A stretch of 64,000 nt of DNA. Source: Leucocoprinus leucothites. Its lineage: Eukaryota > Basidiomycota > Agaricomycetes > Agaricales > Agaricaceae. Position 1 is the first letter of the stretch. Every line of letters begins with the position of its first letter. Shown in pieces: positions 43,031 to 54,099 of the stretch. The notes under the pieces were generated by a model. That model searched no databases. It had not been told where the DNA came from and saw nothing but the letters and a program-made list of their open reading frames with translations. The position numbers and the translations under genes are program-made. The stretch is taken from contig JAACJO010000003.1 in NCBI GenBank assembly GCA_013368445.1, positions 2,232,001 through 2,296,000 of the forward strand, in the 5' to 3' direction.

Positions 43031-45277
43031 ATGAGTCTTCGCCCAAGCCCCTCCCCTTCTCCAGGGCCCAGCGATGGTGGAAAAGCCAGTGCACGCCAGT
43101 CTATGGGTCCTTCTGCACGCGGAACACCCACCCTTGTGCCTGGTTCTCCGCGCCCGGGCTCACAGTCCAACGCCAGGCCTACCAGCGAGCTCTTAGGCAG
43201 CTCAGGCATGTTCCAGACTCCAGAAGGTCAGTCATTATTTACTTGCGTCTTTCTCTCACTCACAGTCACCCAGCCGAGGCTCTTGATCAATGGTTTGAAA
43301 ACCTCCAAAGTTACGAAGCTACTCTTGTGCGTCTTTATTGTCTACACCGTCGCTAGATAACTCACGGTCGCTTAGGAAGATATGGCTGCGGCCTCTTTAG
43401 ATGTTAATTTCAAAGAGGAACTAGGTGCCATCGAGCAATGTCAGTCCCACCCGTCTATCATAACCCCTGCCATCATCATTCTAACCCCCTCCCTAGGGTT
43501 CAAGGTCCTCTCAGAAGCAGAGCGCACAGCCGCTCTATACAGTCTTCTTCAGCATTCTACTCAAGTTCAGATCCGTTTCTTTATTACAGTCCTCCAGCAG
43601 ATGGCAAGGGCAGACCCAATGACCGCCCTCCTAAGTCCTGCCATGGGTACGCATCACTGACATTCATCAATCACATCAAAACAACTGAGCCACCTCACAG
43701 GTTCAATGCAAAATCAGATGGAAGCTTCCTTTGCACGATTGAAATCTCCCGGGCTCAAGTCCAACATGCCCGCCTCTCCTACTACGCGCAACTTTGCCGG
43801 CAACCGTCAATCGCTTGTTCTTGACAATAACTCCAATTTCCTCTCCCCTGATTCCGCCGCAAACAATACGCCAGGTGTCGGAGCCAACAGTGGCGGTCCC
43901 TCTGACGCAGCGGCCACTTTAGCCCACCAACGCGCCAAACTCAAAGCCAATGCCGCCGCTGCCCACCCTCACCGTATCTCCGCCCCTGTCTTGGCATCTG
44001 GAGGTACCGACGTCCGTGCCTCTTGGGCGGCTGCCTCCTCTCTGGCTCAAGTTTCCGAAGCCAGCGGTGGAACTCAGGAAATCGTCATCGGTGCATCCCG
44101 TCCAAAGAGCAGTGACTTTTCCGGTTCTCTTCCCTCTCCTCACCTTGGCGGAGGCAGCACTGAAGGAGGCGACAGCTGGGCTAGCATGGTCAACACCCCC
44201 GCCATTCCTCTATTCCCAAAGAACACTCAGCCTCTCGATTCCGCTTCCACAAAATTGAATGAATGGAATAAGAACACCGCTCAAGCACCTGGTGTCCCTC
44301 GTATGGGCGATCCAACCATTCACCGCCGCAAAGCCACCAACGACAGATCCCCCGACGGCGGATCTAATCATTATGATGATTCAGGGAATCAACAAGACCA
44401 ACGTGGCAGAAATGCCTCCGGAGCGGGAATGAGGAATACCGGTGGAGGCTGGGGTAACCGCGGCCAGGGGCCTTCCAACACCTCCAACGCCAGTTCCAAC
44501 AACCGTTTCAACAACAATAACGATGACAATAACAGCAACATGAACGGTCTCGGTATGCAACTCGGGAACCTCCATCTGGGTATGGGGTCTCCCCAAATGC
44601 CAGGAATGCCCGGAAACGCTGCAGCTGCAGCTGCAGCATTGGCAAATATGGCTGGTCCTATGAGTCCATTCAACATGAACATGTTGAGTGCTATGGCTCT
44701 TTCTCCTGAAGCGCAATTACTCGCGGCGCAAGTTGCTGCGGCTAATGCGCAGGGATATGGACATCCGGGTTGGTTGGGTATGCAACCCATGTCTGCTGGT
44801 CACGGTCACGGCCACTTGGGCGGTGCAGGTGCAGGTAGTCTGTCAGGGAGAAGAACAAATGGACCAGGCGGACCACCAACTGGTCGTTCTCCCGGTTTAC
44901 GGAGCGTCTCGAGCGCAGGAACAGGAGGGGGAGGAGGAAATGGTAACACACCAAAAGGTGAAGAAGATGTCGACCCGGCACTTCTAAATGACATCCCAGC
45001 ATGGCTGAGGAGTTTAAGATTACACAAGTATACACCAAATTTTGAAGGTATGAAGTGGCAGGATATGGTGACTATGGATGAACCGCAACTTGAGGCAAAG
45101 GGCGTTGCGGCGTTGGGTGCGAGGAGGAAGATGTTGAAGACGTTTGAGGTTGTGAGGAAGAAGATGGGTATGGACGGGGGTGCGGGGTCGCCACCTACTG
45201 TAGCTAGTGCGGGTGTGCAGGGCAGCGTTAATGGGAATGGGGGTGTTGGGAATGGACCGAGTTCGGCTTCTGTTTGA
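43031..45277 (+). CDS. VTS1: SAM-domain RNA-binding post-transcriptional regulator Vts1
   Basis: Exons 43031-43226, 43274-43326, 43376-43439, 43497-43646, 43701-45277; 679 residues. An N-terminal helical region ([55 protein letters not shown]) is the conserved Vts1 dimer part. A long stretch rich in Asn, Gly, Ala and Met follows. The SAM domain is near residues 575-640 ([45 protein letters not shown]) and in Vts1/Smaug binds hairpin loops in mRNA to promote deadenylation and decay. Four short introns (47-57 bp). Confidence 0.95.
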
Positions 45278-46731
45278 GTTGGGCACTTATTGTATGATGG
45301 GATGAGTCACGGCTAATTGGGAGTTCGTTTCTCTTGTTTATTGATACCGTCTCTTTTCTTCTTCTCGATGTCCTCCTCCTTAGTCGCCTTCCAAAAATGA
45401 TCCCTTTCTGTTCGTATTATGCCGGTTCTTCTCTTTTTTTTTTGTTTGTGTTTTGTTTTTTACTACTACCACTACCACTATTACCGACTCCCTCTCACGT
45501 CGCCTCACCATCGATTCTCGAAGTCCCATATTTTTAGTATACACATCCGGTGTAACATACGTATTATACAGGATTACTCTTGTCAGTGATAGTTTACGCT
45601 TGAGTGGGTGGTTTGGATTTATATAGGATTTATTCGGACTTTGAAGTCATTGGGGTGTTGTCATGCCGAACTGGTGGGTTTTAGACCTTCGTTCCGGATG
45701 TTCTGATATACGTTGCAGGCTCAAGAAAATGCATACCTTTTCCTTGCTATACCATTTCTTGAGACCTCAAGACCGCATGCACGGATTGGAATTCAGGGTT
45801 TATTGAGAGCGTGTGAATTGACGAACCCGGTGAGTGAGTATAATCCTTGACAAGTTGGCTAAGTACATCTTTGCTCTGATCTCGTTCACTTACAACCTCG
45901 CACATTCATTATGGAGACTATAAATCTACCAACCAAGATTATCTCCTCCTTAAGTTCGGGTCTAGGCCTCAAACCTTCACTTGTCGGAATGTTTGCGGCA
46001 TAGGGTTCTTCACCAGCCGCTTCACGCAAGAAAATATACAGCTGAAATGTTGATACAGTGTGGCCTGAATGGTTCGCATACTAAACCTGCCATCCAGCTT
46101 CAGCTCGATAGGACTCGTCTATTGAAACTACGTTTGAATCATCCCTAATGGTCTGGTACAACTGGCTCGATAGCTCATCGACTTGGCAGAACTGGAGCGT
46201 AGTGTTTAAGCCTTGCAAACTGGCCATTTATGTCCGACTCCGACATGTCCGAGCAGTACTAACGTCGAGACACATACGGTGGTGTATGCAACAATGACAC
46301 TCACTCGTACATCCAACGTATGATCGAGAAGAGGATTTACGAGTCCATCCGCGAATGTTTGTCGCTTCCTGAACAACGCAGTGTAGGACGCCACACGAAG
46401 GAATCCATTATCTGAGGGACACAAGGGCTCGGTACTGTTCTCTCCTGCCCCGAACACCTCCAGACTCAACTCAAACCATCAATTCTTCATCAACTCCTTT
46501 CTTGCATATAGTATGGATGATATCGACATCAACGCAGGCGAAGAATACCGTGCCACGATTCTATGTGTACTATCTCCCGGTCCTAGTACTCTGGTAGGGG
46601 GCGGAAACCCTTTTTACTGAGATGTCGCACTCATGCTGAGTGTAGTGACTATCTCGTTATCAAACCACCCTCTACCGTCTCGCGTGTAGCACTCGGACTT
46701 GCTTAGGGGCACGCGGAGAGGATAGGTAAAG
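45278..46731. other. No recognisable gene
   Basis: Starts with the VTS1 3' flank, including T-rich runs near 45430-45460. A minus-strand frame at 46206-46469 and a 35-codon plus frame from 46512 show no motif. Confidence 0.55.
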
Positions 46732-46917
46732 ATGAAAATGTCGAAACGGCGCCTTGGAATATGGAAGAGGTTCAAAGTTGCAACGAACAATAATCAACAG
46801 GAGCTGAAGAGGAGTGAGAGGGCAGAGCCGAGGGCGGAAAGTCTGGCAAAGTGGTTCGCAGATCTGGGACGGAAGTTGGTGATTAGGAGAGAGACTACGG
46901 AATTAGCTCTGTTTTGA
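46732..46917 (+). pseudogene. Relic of a mitofusin C-terminus
   Basis: The open frame (61 codons) contains RAESLAKWFADLGRKLVI, plainly like RAESAAKWFESVGGRVEVI at the C-terminus of FZO1 4 kb away, and the match extends to RF(K/R) upstream and ET(T)EL downstream. Only these 50 or so residues remain, with no GTPase domain and no signs of a promoter. It lies in inverted orientation to FZO1. A duplicated and decayed 3' piece is the simplest reading. Confidence 0.72.
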
Positions 46918-47632
46918 AGAAATCACTGTGCATTTTCACTCATTCTGTTGGACCAAGGAAATTCTCTTTGCTGTCTTTAAATTGATTTCCCCTGCTGCTT
47001 GCATATCACCCAATCAGCTCAACTTATAGCCTGCTTGCCTGAGATGGACAGTGTATGTGCATACAACCCTTCAGGCTTCAGCGTTGACCTTCACCGCCTC
47101 TCTCGCTTCTAATTTGATCTTACACACAGTATCCCTCCACTCCCGTTCAATCCTTCTTACCCTATGGTAGGGGCATTCGAAGACGTCAGCTCAGCAAGTC
47201 AGGTTGGCGACTCGTGGACGGTCAATTGATCGAAATATGTATTGAACAAATCGCAGAATGAAGCCACGACAACTCACCTAACCACAAGAATGGATGTTGG
47301 TCCAAGTTCCGGAAGATATACTCAGGGCTTTGGTTTTCACCCAATCGTTGCTCCGAAGCTATGCTCGGTTGCGAAGGTAACTAGGAAGAAGACGCATGGA
47401 CAATGCAGTCCAAGAGTGCGGGTCAATGGATCATATTTGAGCCACTGGATTCAAAGTCCAGAGGACCAGAGCTTTAAATTCCACGGCGTGTGGTTTGGCT
47501 TGACAATTAATTAAACCGGTTGCTGATTTGTGTATATATATATCTAGGCCCACATCGAGAATGTCGATTCAGTATCCAATCCAGCCTTTCATTACTCTCA
47601 ACATCTTCCTTCATCCCCTCACTCTCTCACTG
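46918..47632. promoter_or_regulatory. Intergenic with TATA box of the following gene
   Basis: A TATATATATAT run at 47533-47543 lies about 90 bases before the chosen start at 47633. The remainder shows nothing. Confidence 0.5.
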
Positions 47633-48214
47633 ATGCCTTTTTTTGAGGGTGCTCAAGATGTCCGCATCTACGGGGCCAAATTTGTTGACGTATCCTCCAG
47701 TCACAGTACTACCCGACCTTTTGGGCCGATGTTCAATTCTGCGGACTTTCGCGATAATGCGACTGGTAGCCATTTTCATGAATCTACTTTTGTTGCCACT
47801 GGTATAAACTACAACAATCACGTCAACGGTTATGGCTCTACGCCTCAACAGTCGAGCGGTGCCAAAACTAGCATGCAAGCCTCTTCTAGTACTGGATCAG
47901 GAAAGGCAGCCGCAAGTTTTCAAGATCGAGTCGGTCCCTCTGAACCTCGTAAGCACCGTATTGCCTACCCGTATAATCCGCTTGACACGACCACTTGACA
48001 AATTATTTAGCGCCACCGGCTTACGAGGACGCTGAATACGTGGGCCGCGAGAGCTCAAGACCTGTATATCAGCATCCTATTGCTGAAGAAACTCCTTGCG
48101 AGGGTGGGTGGTTTTTGTCTTTATTGAGCACCCGGACTTAATTTTGTTGGATTTTCAGAACCAAACCGGGGCACATTCCGCAAGTTTCTGAGGAGAATAG
48201 GGTTCTGTTGTTGA
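47633..48214 (+). CDS. Small protein with PY motif and C-terminal Cys-Cys
   Basis: Exons 47633-47948, 48011-48103, 48159-48214; 154 residues. It starts MPFFEGAQDVRIYGAKFVDV, a beginning I know from a family of small mushroom proteins that open with MPFF, a Gly and an Asn/Thr-rich stretch. The middle is rich in Ser, Asn and His. The second exon begins PPPAYEDAEY, with a PPxY-type site for WW domains, and the protein ends FLRRIGFCC, where basic residues before paired Cys suggest lipid attachment. The frame is open further upstream, but the ATG after the TATA box is preferred. Confidence 0.75.
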
Positions 48215-48825
48215 TATATAGGGGTAAAATACATAGTTTACGATTGCCCTTAGGACGATGGTTAAATCCCTCTGGCTGTAGTTCTATTATTTGCCAATGC
48301 TAGGGGCTTGCTTGGGACTAATTAATTGGCGCCGCTTGGACCCACAAGCACTGATGACGTCCGTCGCGATTCGGAAACATTTGGATAGGACAGCCCTAGT
48401 GCGGCCATTGATAAGAATTAATTTTGTTGGCATGAGCAACGGTTCCCTCAGAGCCCCTGGTACTTATTGTAATCCGTGACTTCACTTAGTCTCCATTGGG
48501 CCCAAATTCCCGATTTTTGGCATACAAAAAGACCTATGCAGAGACGCAACTTTCAGAGTTTAGGTGATGCGAGACGGGTCAAGCAGTAACAGCGGGAGCC
48601 AGGCATCACTATGCCAGCTCGTTTTGGGTGGTAAGATGTCTGAGAGTCGAAGAGGGTTAAGTGTCACTTCACATGATTATCACAACTGCGTTACAACCGT
48701 GTTCGTGACACTGGTACGAGAGAGCCTAGAGCAATTGAAGTTCTGTTCCCATTATAGTGGCAACTGCTAAGTATATTGGGGAACCAAGTTGAAGAGCTAT
48801 GTGTTTAAATTGACGTGCCACTGCT
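48215..48825. other. Convergent intergenic region, no gene seen
   Basis: Lies between the 3' ends of the PY-motif gene and the cullin fragment. Short frames only. Confidence 0.6.
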
Positions 48826-49520
48826 TCACTCGAGAGCTTGCTGGACCTCGTTTCGTTGCAATTCAACTACGCTAGCAAGGTTTGGTTGGGGATCTTGAAT
48901 CGGATCCAGCATGTTAAGTTTCCATTGAACCAACGCTAGCTGTCAAGTCGGTCAGTCACACAACAGCTCAGAAAGGATGCAAACGGGTCACCGTATATAT
49001 AGGGTAAATATCCTTCTTGTTCTCATCTCGTTGGCGCCGCACCCAATGTCGATTCAAAAAGGTGAATAGGCGGTTCATGTAATTAGCTCCCGCTTTGTAT
49101 CGTTCCCACTCTGTGTTGTAAAATTCAGGCGTCACTTCATCCTCTAATGAGATAGCTTTCTAGGAAGTAACATTGTTTGAGGTTAGAAAAACGCCACAGT
49201 ACTGGACTTCAATTACCTCTCGGATTAGCTTCACATGCGAGGCAAGATAGCGCTCCAGGTGATCATACAGATCGGCCTGACAGTCTGTCGGTTTGTGTGA
49301 GTCTACTGTAGTCGTGCAGTAGTTGTACGCTTCCGTGTACAACGCCTGGTACTGCATGCGTGGACATGCATTAGAGCTGCATCAAGGCGCAAGACGCAAG
49401 ATACCTCCTCACCTTTGTAAACGACATTTCCTGCTTTGCCATGATTTGATTGATACCCTCCTCGATGTAGGCCCATTTCGTAGCTAAGTCAGCCGTTGAA
49501 CCGGGTATGGGCATGGACAT
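48826..49520 (-). CDS. N-terminal-only cullin (Cul1/Cdc53-like)
   Basis: Minus-strand exons 49520-49413, 49351-49217, 49159-48992, 48939-48826; 174 residues, introns 61, 57 and 52 bp, all between codons. It reads as a cullin-1 N-terminus: TKWAYIEEGINQIM, YQALYTEAYNYCT, DLYDHLERYLASHVKLIRE, EFYNTEWERYKAGANYMN, TFLNRHWVRRQRDE, IYTLALVQWK. In cullins this first repeat binds Skp1 and F-box adaptors. The frame then ends with TGA (48826-48828) at QQALE, where a full cullin would go on for about 550 residues to the Rbx1-binding and neddylation parts. No further cullin sequence lies downstream. All four exons and splice sites are intact. Confidence 0.87.
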
Positions 49521-50764
49521 GGTCGTTGAGAGAAGAGAAAGGTGTGTCAATCACATCTGCACGTTTGAGCACCTAAGTTTAAAGCTACAGGCAGCGCCAT
49601 ACCCGAGACGCGCTGGTTATTTATATCATGGGGGTTCTCAGGGATACAGCGCCGCCCATGACGAACAAGGGAAGAAAGGGCAAACGAATTCTTTGATGCT
49701 GGCGACGAGACCAAAACAGTGGTTCAGGTAAAAGAGCGTAAGAGGTCCATTGGAGGACGATATTTTGAAATCATAGGAAATCCAACAGTTTCACCAGGAT
49801 CAACCGCCATCCAGATATCCAAGTATAGTAGAACGATCGATCAGACTAGTACGACGAGCATATACTCACGCTTTGTTATCAAGCATGGGGTATCTGCAAT
49901 TAGGCCAGGTCTGGATGCTAAGGAGCTCAGTCTACTGCGCGATTACGGGAGCCCCGAGCTGGCAAAACCAGACTCGAAACAGACCACTCAGCCCATGAAA
50001 CTCAGAGATTTAATAGCGAGGCCTGCTGGAAGTTAGAAATAGGAACCCCAGTTGTTGATTTTCTTGACTTTCGAGGCCTGGGTATACCCACAACATACAA
50101 AGGTCTGAGAATATTATCATTGGATATGTATATTGTTTTGCCACTGCGATGCACTCGCTTTGTGGGTAGGGGTTCGATTTTTCCAGAACACATATGTATA
50201 CAGTACTAGGGTCCGCGACAAGCCGGGGGAGACTCCTATGACTACTTTTTCGATACATTCTTCAAAATCTGCCGAAATTCGAATGTCGCGTGAACAAGTA
50301 CAAATCGTCGTTTCGGACTGGAATTACCTTGGACAGCCACAAAATGACGATAATCGATGATGGTGGAGGTGGAGTGAATTGATGGCGGTGATGGATGATG
50401 ATGATATGGACAATTGACACTGTGCGCTGTGATATATAGAGGCGACATGATGGTGCCTCCCGCCGGCGAGATTATCTCAATACTGATCTCCCTCGACTCG
50501 TCGATAGCTTGATTTATTCTTGACATCTTCGATACTTCTGAACACTCTCTATTGTCACTTTCTGAACTCGAAGACCCACACCCCATACCGAATCCATCGA
50601 TTCCCCGGGATTTCGGACAAAATCCTCCGAAGCTGCGAAAATCATTTAGCAAACAATTCTCTCTTCCGCCTCTTACACATCATTTCCCATTACCACGGAA
50701 ACTCTAACTCATACCTTCACCTTCTCTCTCGTCCCACGAATTATCGCCAGCATTTTGAGCAATA
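49521..50764. other. No recognisable gene
   Basis: Short frames on both strands without motif. Part of it is the promoter region of the dehydrogenase gene that follows; CA/TC-rich sequence at 50650-50760 fits a leader. Confidence 0.55.
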
Positions 50765-52136
50765 ATGTCCCGATCAGCACGCTCAAGTAGGAGTCGAAAT
50801 GCTTCTCCTCTCCGAACAACGTTCGGCAATCCGTCCTATACAGTCAGCAACATGTCGGTAGCGGATGAATTACACCCGGTGTTACATGCGGGCCGTGTCG
50901 CGGTTATTACGGGTGCAGCGAGTGGACTTGGAAAAGCAGCTGCCAAGGAGTTGGCCAAGTCAGTAATCCTGAGATTCTTCATTGCGGAACAGGTTTTAAC
51001 CAGGTTTTTTGTAGGCTGGGCTTGAAGATCGCCATAGCCGACATTGATGAAGAGAAGCTGGGTGTTATTGGGCAGGAGCTTATAGAGTTGATTGGAGCCC
51101 AGAATGTTTTGATCATGCCTACAGATGTCTCTAAGTTGGATCAGGTCGTGAAGCTTAAGGAGAAGGTCTATGATACCTGGGGAGAGGTGAGAGATCAGGT
51201 TCTAATGCCTTTAAATATTCAAGAGCTTATCAAAGGTTAATATAGGTTGCTGTTTTGATGAACAATGCTGGCATTGGTTTGAAGGGTACTTCTTGGGAAG
51301 GTACGGAGAACTGGCAGAAGGTGTTCGATGTTAATCTGTTTGGGTGAGTATGGTTTACTCTTTTACGCTTCCTGGGGTTCTGATATATGTCGGACCAGCG
51401 TTGTGAACGTCCAGCACACCTTTGTATCTGCAAGTCTCCTTATCTTATCATTTTTGCGCGTTAAATTGATAGCAAGGATAGCTCATGATTCATCAAGAAA
51501 ACCAGGCGATGATCATTAACACTGGTTCTAAGCAAGGTATCACCAATCCTCCGTACGTCTTTTCCCCCAACCCGTGAAGCTCGTATCATCTAAAAAGCCA
51601 ATCACCTACGTAATAATTGTAACCATCTGTTCAGTGGAAATGCCGCATACAACGCATCCAAGGCTGCAGTCAAGATTTTGACAGAGAACCTTGCCCATGA
51701 ACTCCGCGAACGTCCAGAGAGTAACGTCACAGCTCATCTTTTCGTGTACGTTTTACATTCAGACTTTGCCTTGCTTTTAATCTAACAAGCATGCCCTTCT
51801 CGGCCTCGTCTTCTTATTACTCGTGACCGCAACCTCCGAATCAGCCCTGGATGGACCTGGACCGGGTTGACGGGTGACGATGGCGTTAAGTCTAAGCCTG
51901 ATGGCGCATGGACACCCGAAGAGACTGTGTTGTATATGTTGGACAAAGTCCGTGAGGGAGAGTTCTATGTTCTCGTCCCGGATAATGAGACAAAGAGAGA
52001 GGTTGATCAGTTGAGGATTATGTGGGGAGCTGGAGACGTCGCGGAGGGCAGGCCGGCTCTGAGTAGGTGGCATAAGGATTACAAGCCGCTGTTCGAAGAA
52101 TTTATGAGGGAGGGATTGGCTGCGCTTGATGTTTGA
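50765..52136 (+). CDS. Short-chain dehydrogenase/reductase
   Basis: Exons 50765-50958, 51015-51186, 51246-51343, 51399-51423 (25 nt), 51482-51552, 51635-51745, 51845-52136; 320 residues from the first ATG or 291 from the ATG at 50852, which starts closer to the fold. The cofactor site is VITGAASGLGKAA, then LMNNAGIG, INTGSKQG and the catalytic YNASK. It is a classical NAD(P)-dependent SDR; the substrate is not evident. The first 29 residues (SRSARSSRSRNASP) are basic and could be untranslated or a targeting extension. Confidence 0.9.
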
Positions 52137-54099
52137 TTCTGGAAAGGAACTGACGGTATGAGATTGGAATTGGACTCAAAAAACCGTCGGATGGAATTCT
52201 TTCGGGAAGGAAAGAGCAAATGGACTCTTCGTTGAATTATTGTATAAACCATCGTTGTTGTAAAGTGATTAAACTTATGAAAATGTAGCTGTGCATATCT
52301 GAGCTGGAGGGATTTTGGCATTTGGGATTATACTCTGAGTAGGAGCGTTGGAGACGATTCGTCGATCTCTGAGTTATATTTATTCCATCAAGCTATTGGT
52401 GGGTTTGATGTTTGTCTGAATGTCATCTTGTTATCGCCCTCTCAGAGCTCAACGACTCGAGCGCTACCGCCGAGATATGATAATGATTGGTGTTGGGGCG
52501 TTATCGGGATATATTGGGATGTATAAGTTAACTGGCGTCGGGGCCGAGACAAGAACTATCGCCGCACAAAAGCGCAATCACGGAAGGTCAAAGGACAAAA
52601 ATGCTTCTGAGAGGGAGAGCAGATCTCGAGTTTCATCGTTCAAGCTAGCAGTATCATTTTGTTACATTCTTGATGCTCTCCATTTCGAGGCTCGGTTTAG
52701 GCCATTTTACCCCGGTACTGTTGCGTGACACGCAGCTCGGAGGTTCTTTACCCCGCATCCGAGCGCTCAGCCATTGATCAGGGCCGCAATGCGGGGAACG
52801 GTAATTGGTTAATTGATGGCGACGGTTGGCCCAGGCCATGCAGAGGTGAAAGGTACGAACGGTCAAACTCTTTAGGACATCTTTTCTGGCAAAATCAAAA
52901 TCAAAATCGACCACGATTCTGCTAGTCAGTGTCGCGATGCTGCAGATGTCGGTTCTCGAGGAGTTTGTCGGAGGAGGCCTATTTGCCACAAGTGCCCTAA
53001 GTCGTCATGTGGACTTCTACTCAACATGTTTAGCATTTTTTGTTGTGCTATAATTAACCTGTTGAGAGGCATCACAGACCTACTAGCCTGTACTAGCTTG
53101 GCCGACTTGATCTCTTTTGTTGGTGCCAAGGCGCTAGTAATCTTGGCTCAACTTCAAAGAGAATTACTTTGTTGGGAGTGGAACGAGAAAAGTAGGTTTG
53201 TGGGCGTAAAAGGGTTGAAAGGGTGACATGAAACGCGACGGGAGCGATGCCCGCTCCGGATCTCGACAACGTTGCTTGAACATCATACGAAGATCAAGTG
53301 GAAGTTCGCATGTCCGCCAGCCCGGGCCTTTATGACCTTGAAAGTACAAATGTCTGCCGACAGAAGGCCAACGCCACGCGTCACCTGGGGTGGTGTGAAC
53401 GACGAAGTGAACGACATGGAGGATGGATGGTGGTCCTGGCTAGCTAAGGAGAAATAGGCGTGGCGGCGGGAGATGAAAAACATAATTCAGTGCGCAAGGT
53501 CCGTCCGGATCCCCGATGGCGTTAATTTGCCATGAAATTCAGATTGTATGTCATTTACGAACACGAATGTCGTTACAGACGACGTTTTGGAAGAGACTAC
53601 CCACATCAGCTGGCTACTGCGGTATGAGCTTCAAGAACAGTGGACCTTAATTTATGGAACCACAGTCAGATAGTTGAGGGGTAAAATCAAGCACATTGAG
53701 ATCATCATTGCATCATATGATCTCCTAAGAGTAGTGGTGAGTTTATAACGTTTAGGATGCTCATCGGAACGCGTCGAGAGCCCAATGGTACTAGGACGAC
53801 CCTGGGGCTTGGGAGATCATGTGGGGATAAGGTCCGGGAGCTGAGACTCACTGATCGCATTCAAACCGTTGTTTTCGCTCGCACAGCGGACATAGCCTGA
53901 AATCTGGGCAAACTACCCGGTTGAGGAGGAAGATATTTCTGTACATATTTAAATAACTAATGTAAACATCCTGACGTATAAGAACTCGCTTGTTCTGTCT
54001 TTCATCTCCCTCTGTCTTCACCTTCCATCCTCGATAACCCACTTCTCCTCATCTCTACTATCACCGTCGTCGCAGCTATCTGCAACGGGTACCTCTACA
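52137..54099. other. No recognisable gene
   Basis: About 2 kb with only short frames. The last 100 bases, rich in C and T, form the leader of the glutamate dehydrogenase gene. Confidence 0.55.

Noticed and set aside
44381..45027. Minus-strand frames of up to 133 codons opposite VTS1
   Set aside because: They mirror the Gly/Asn/Ala-rich and SAM-coding sequence of VTS1 and carry no motif.
47430..47480. tRNA-like hairpin (CTGGATTCAAAGTCCAG)
   Set aside because: The anticodon-like stem and 7-base loop are good, but no matching acceptor stem or TTCRANNC arm is found around it.
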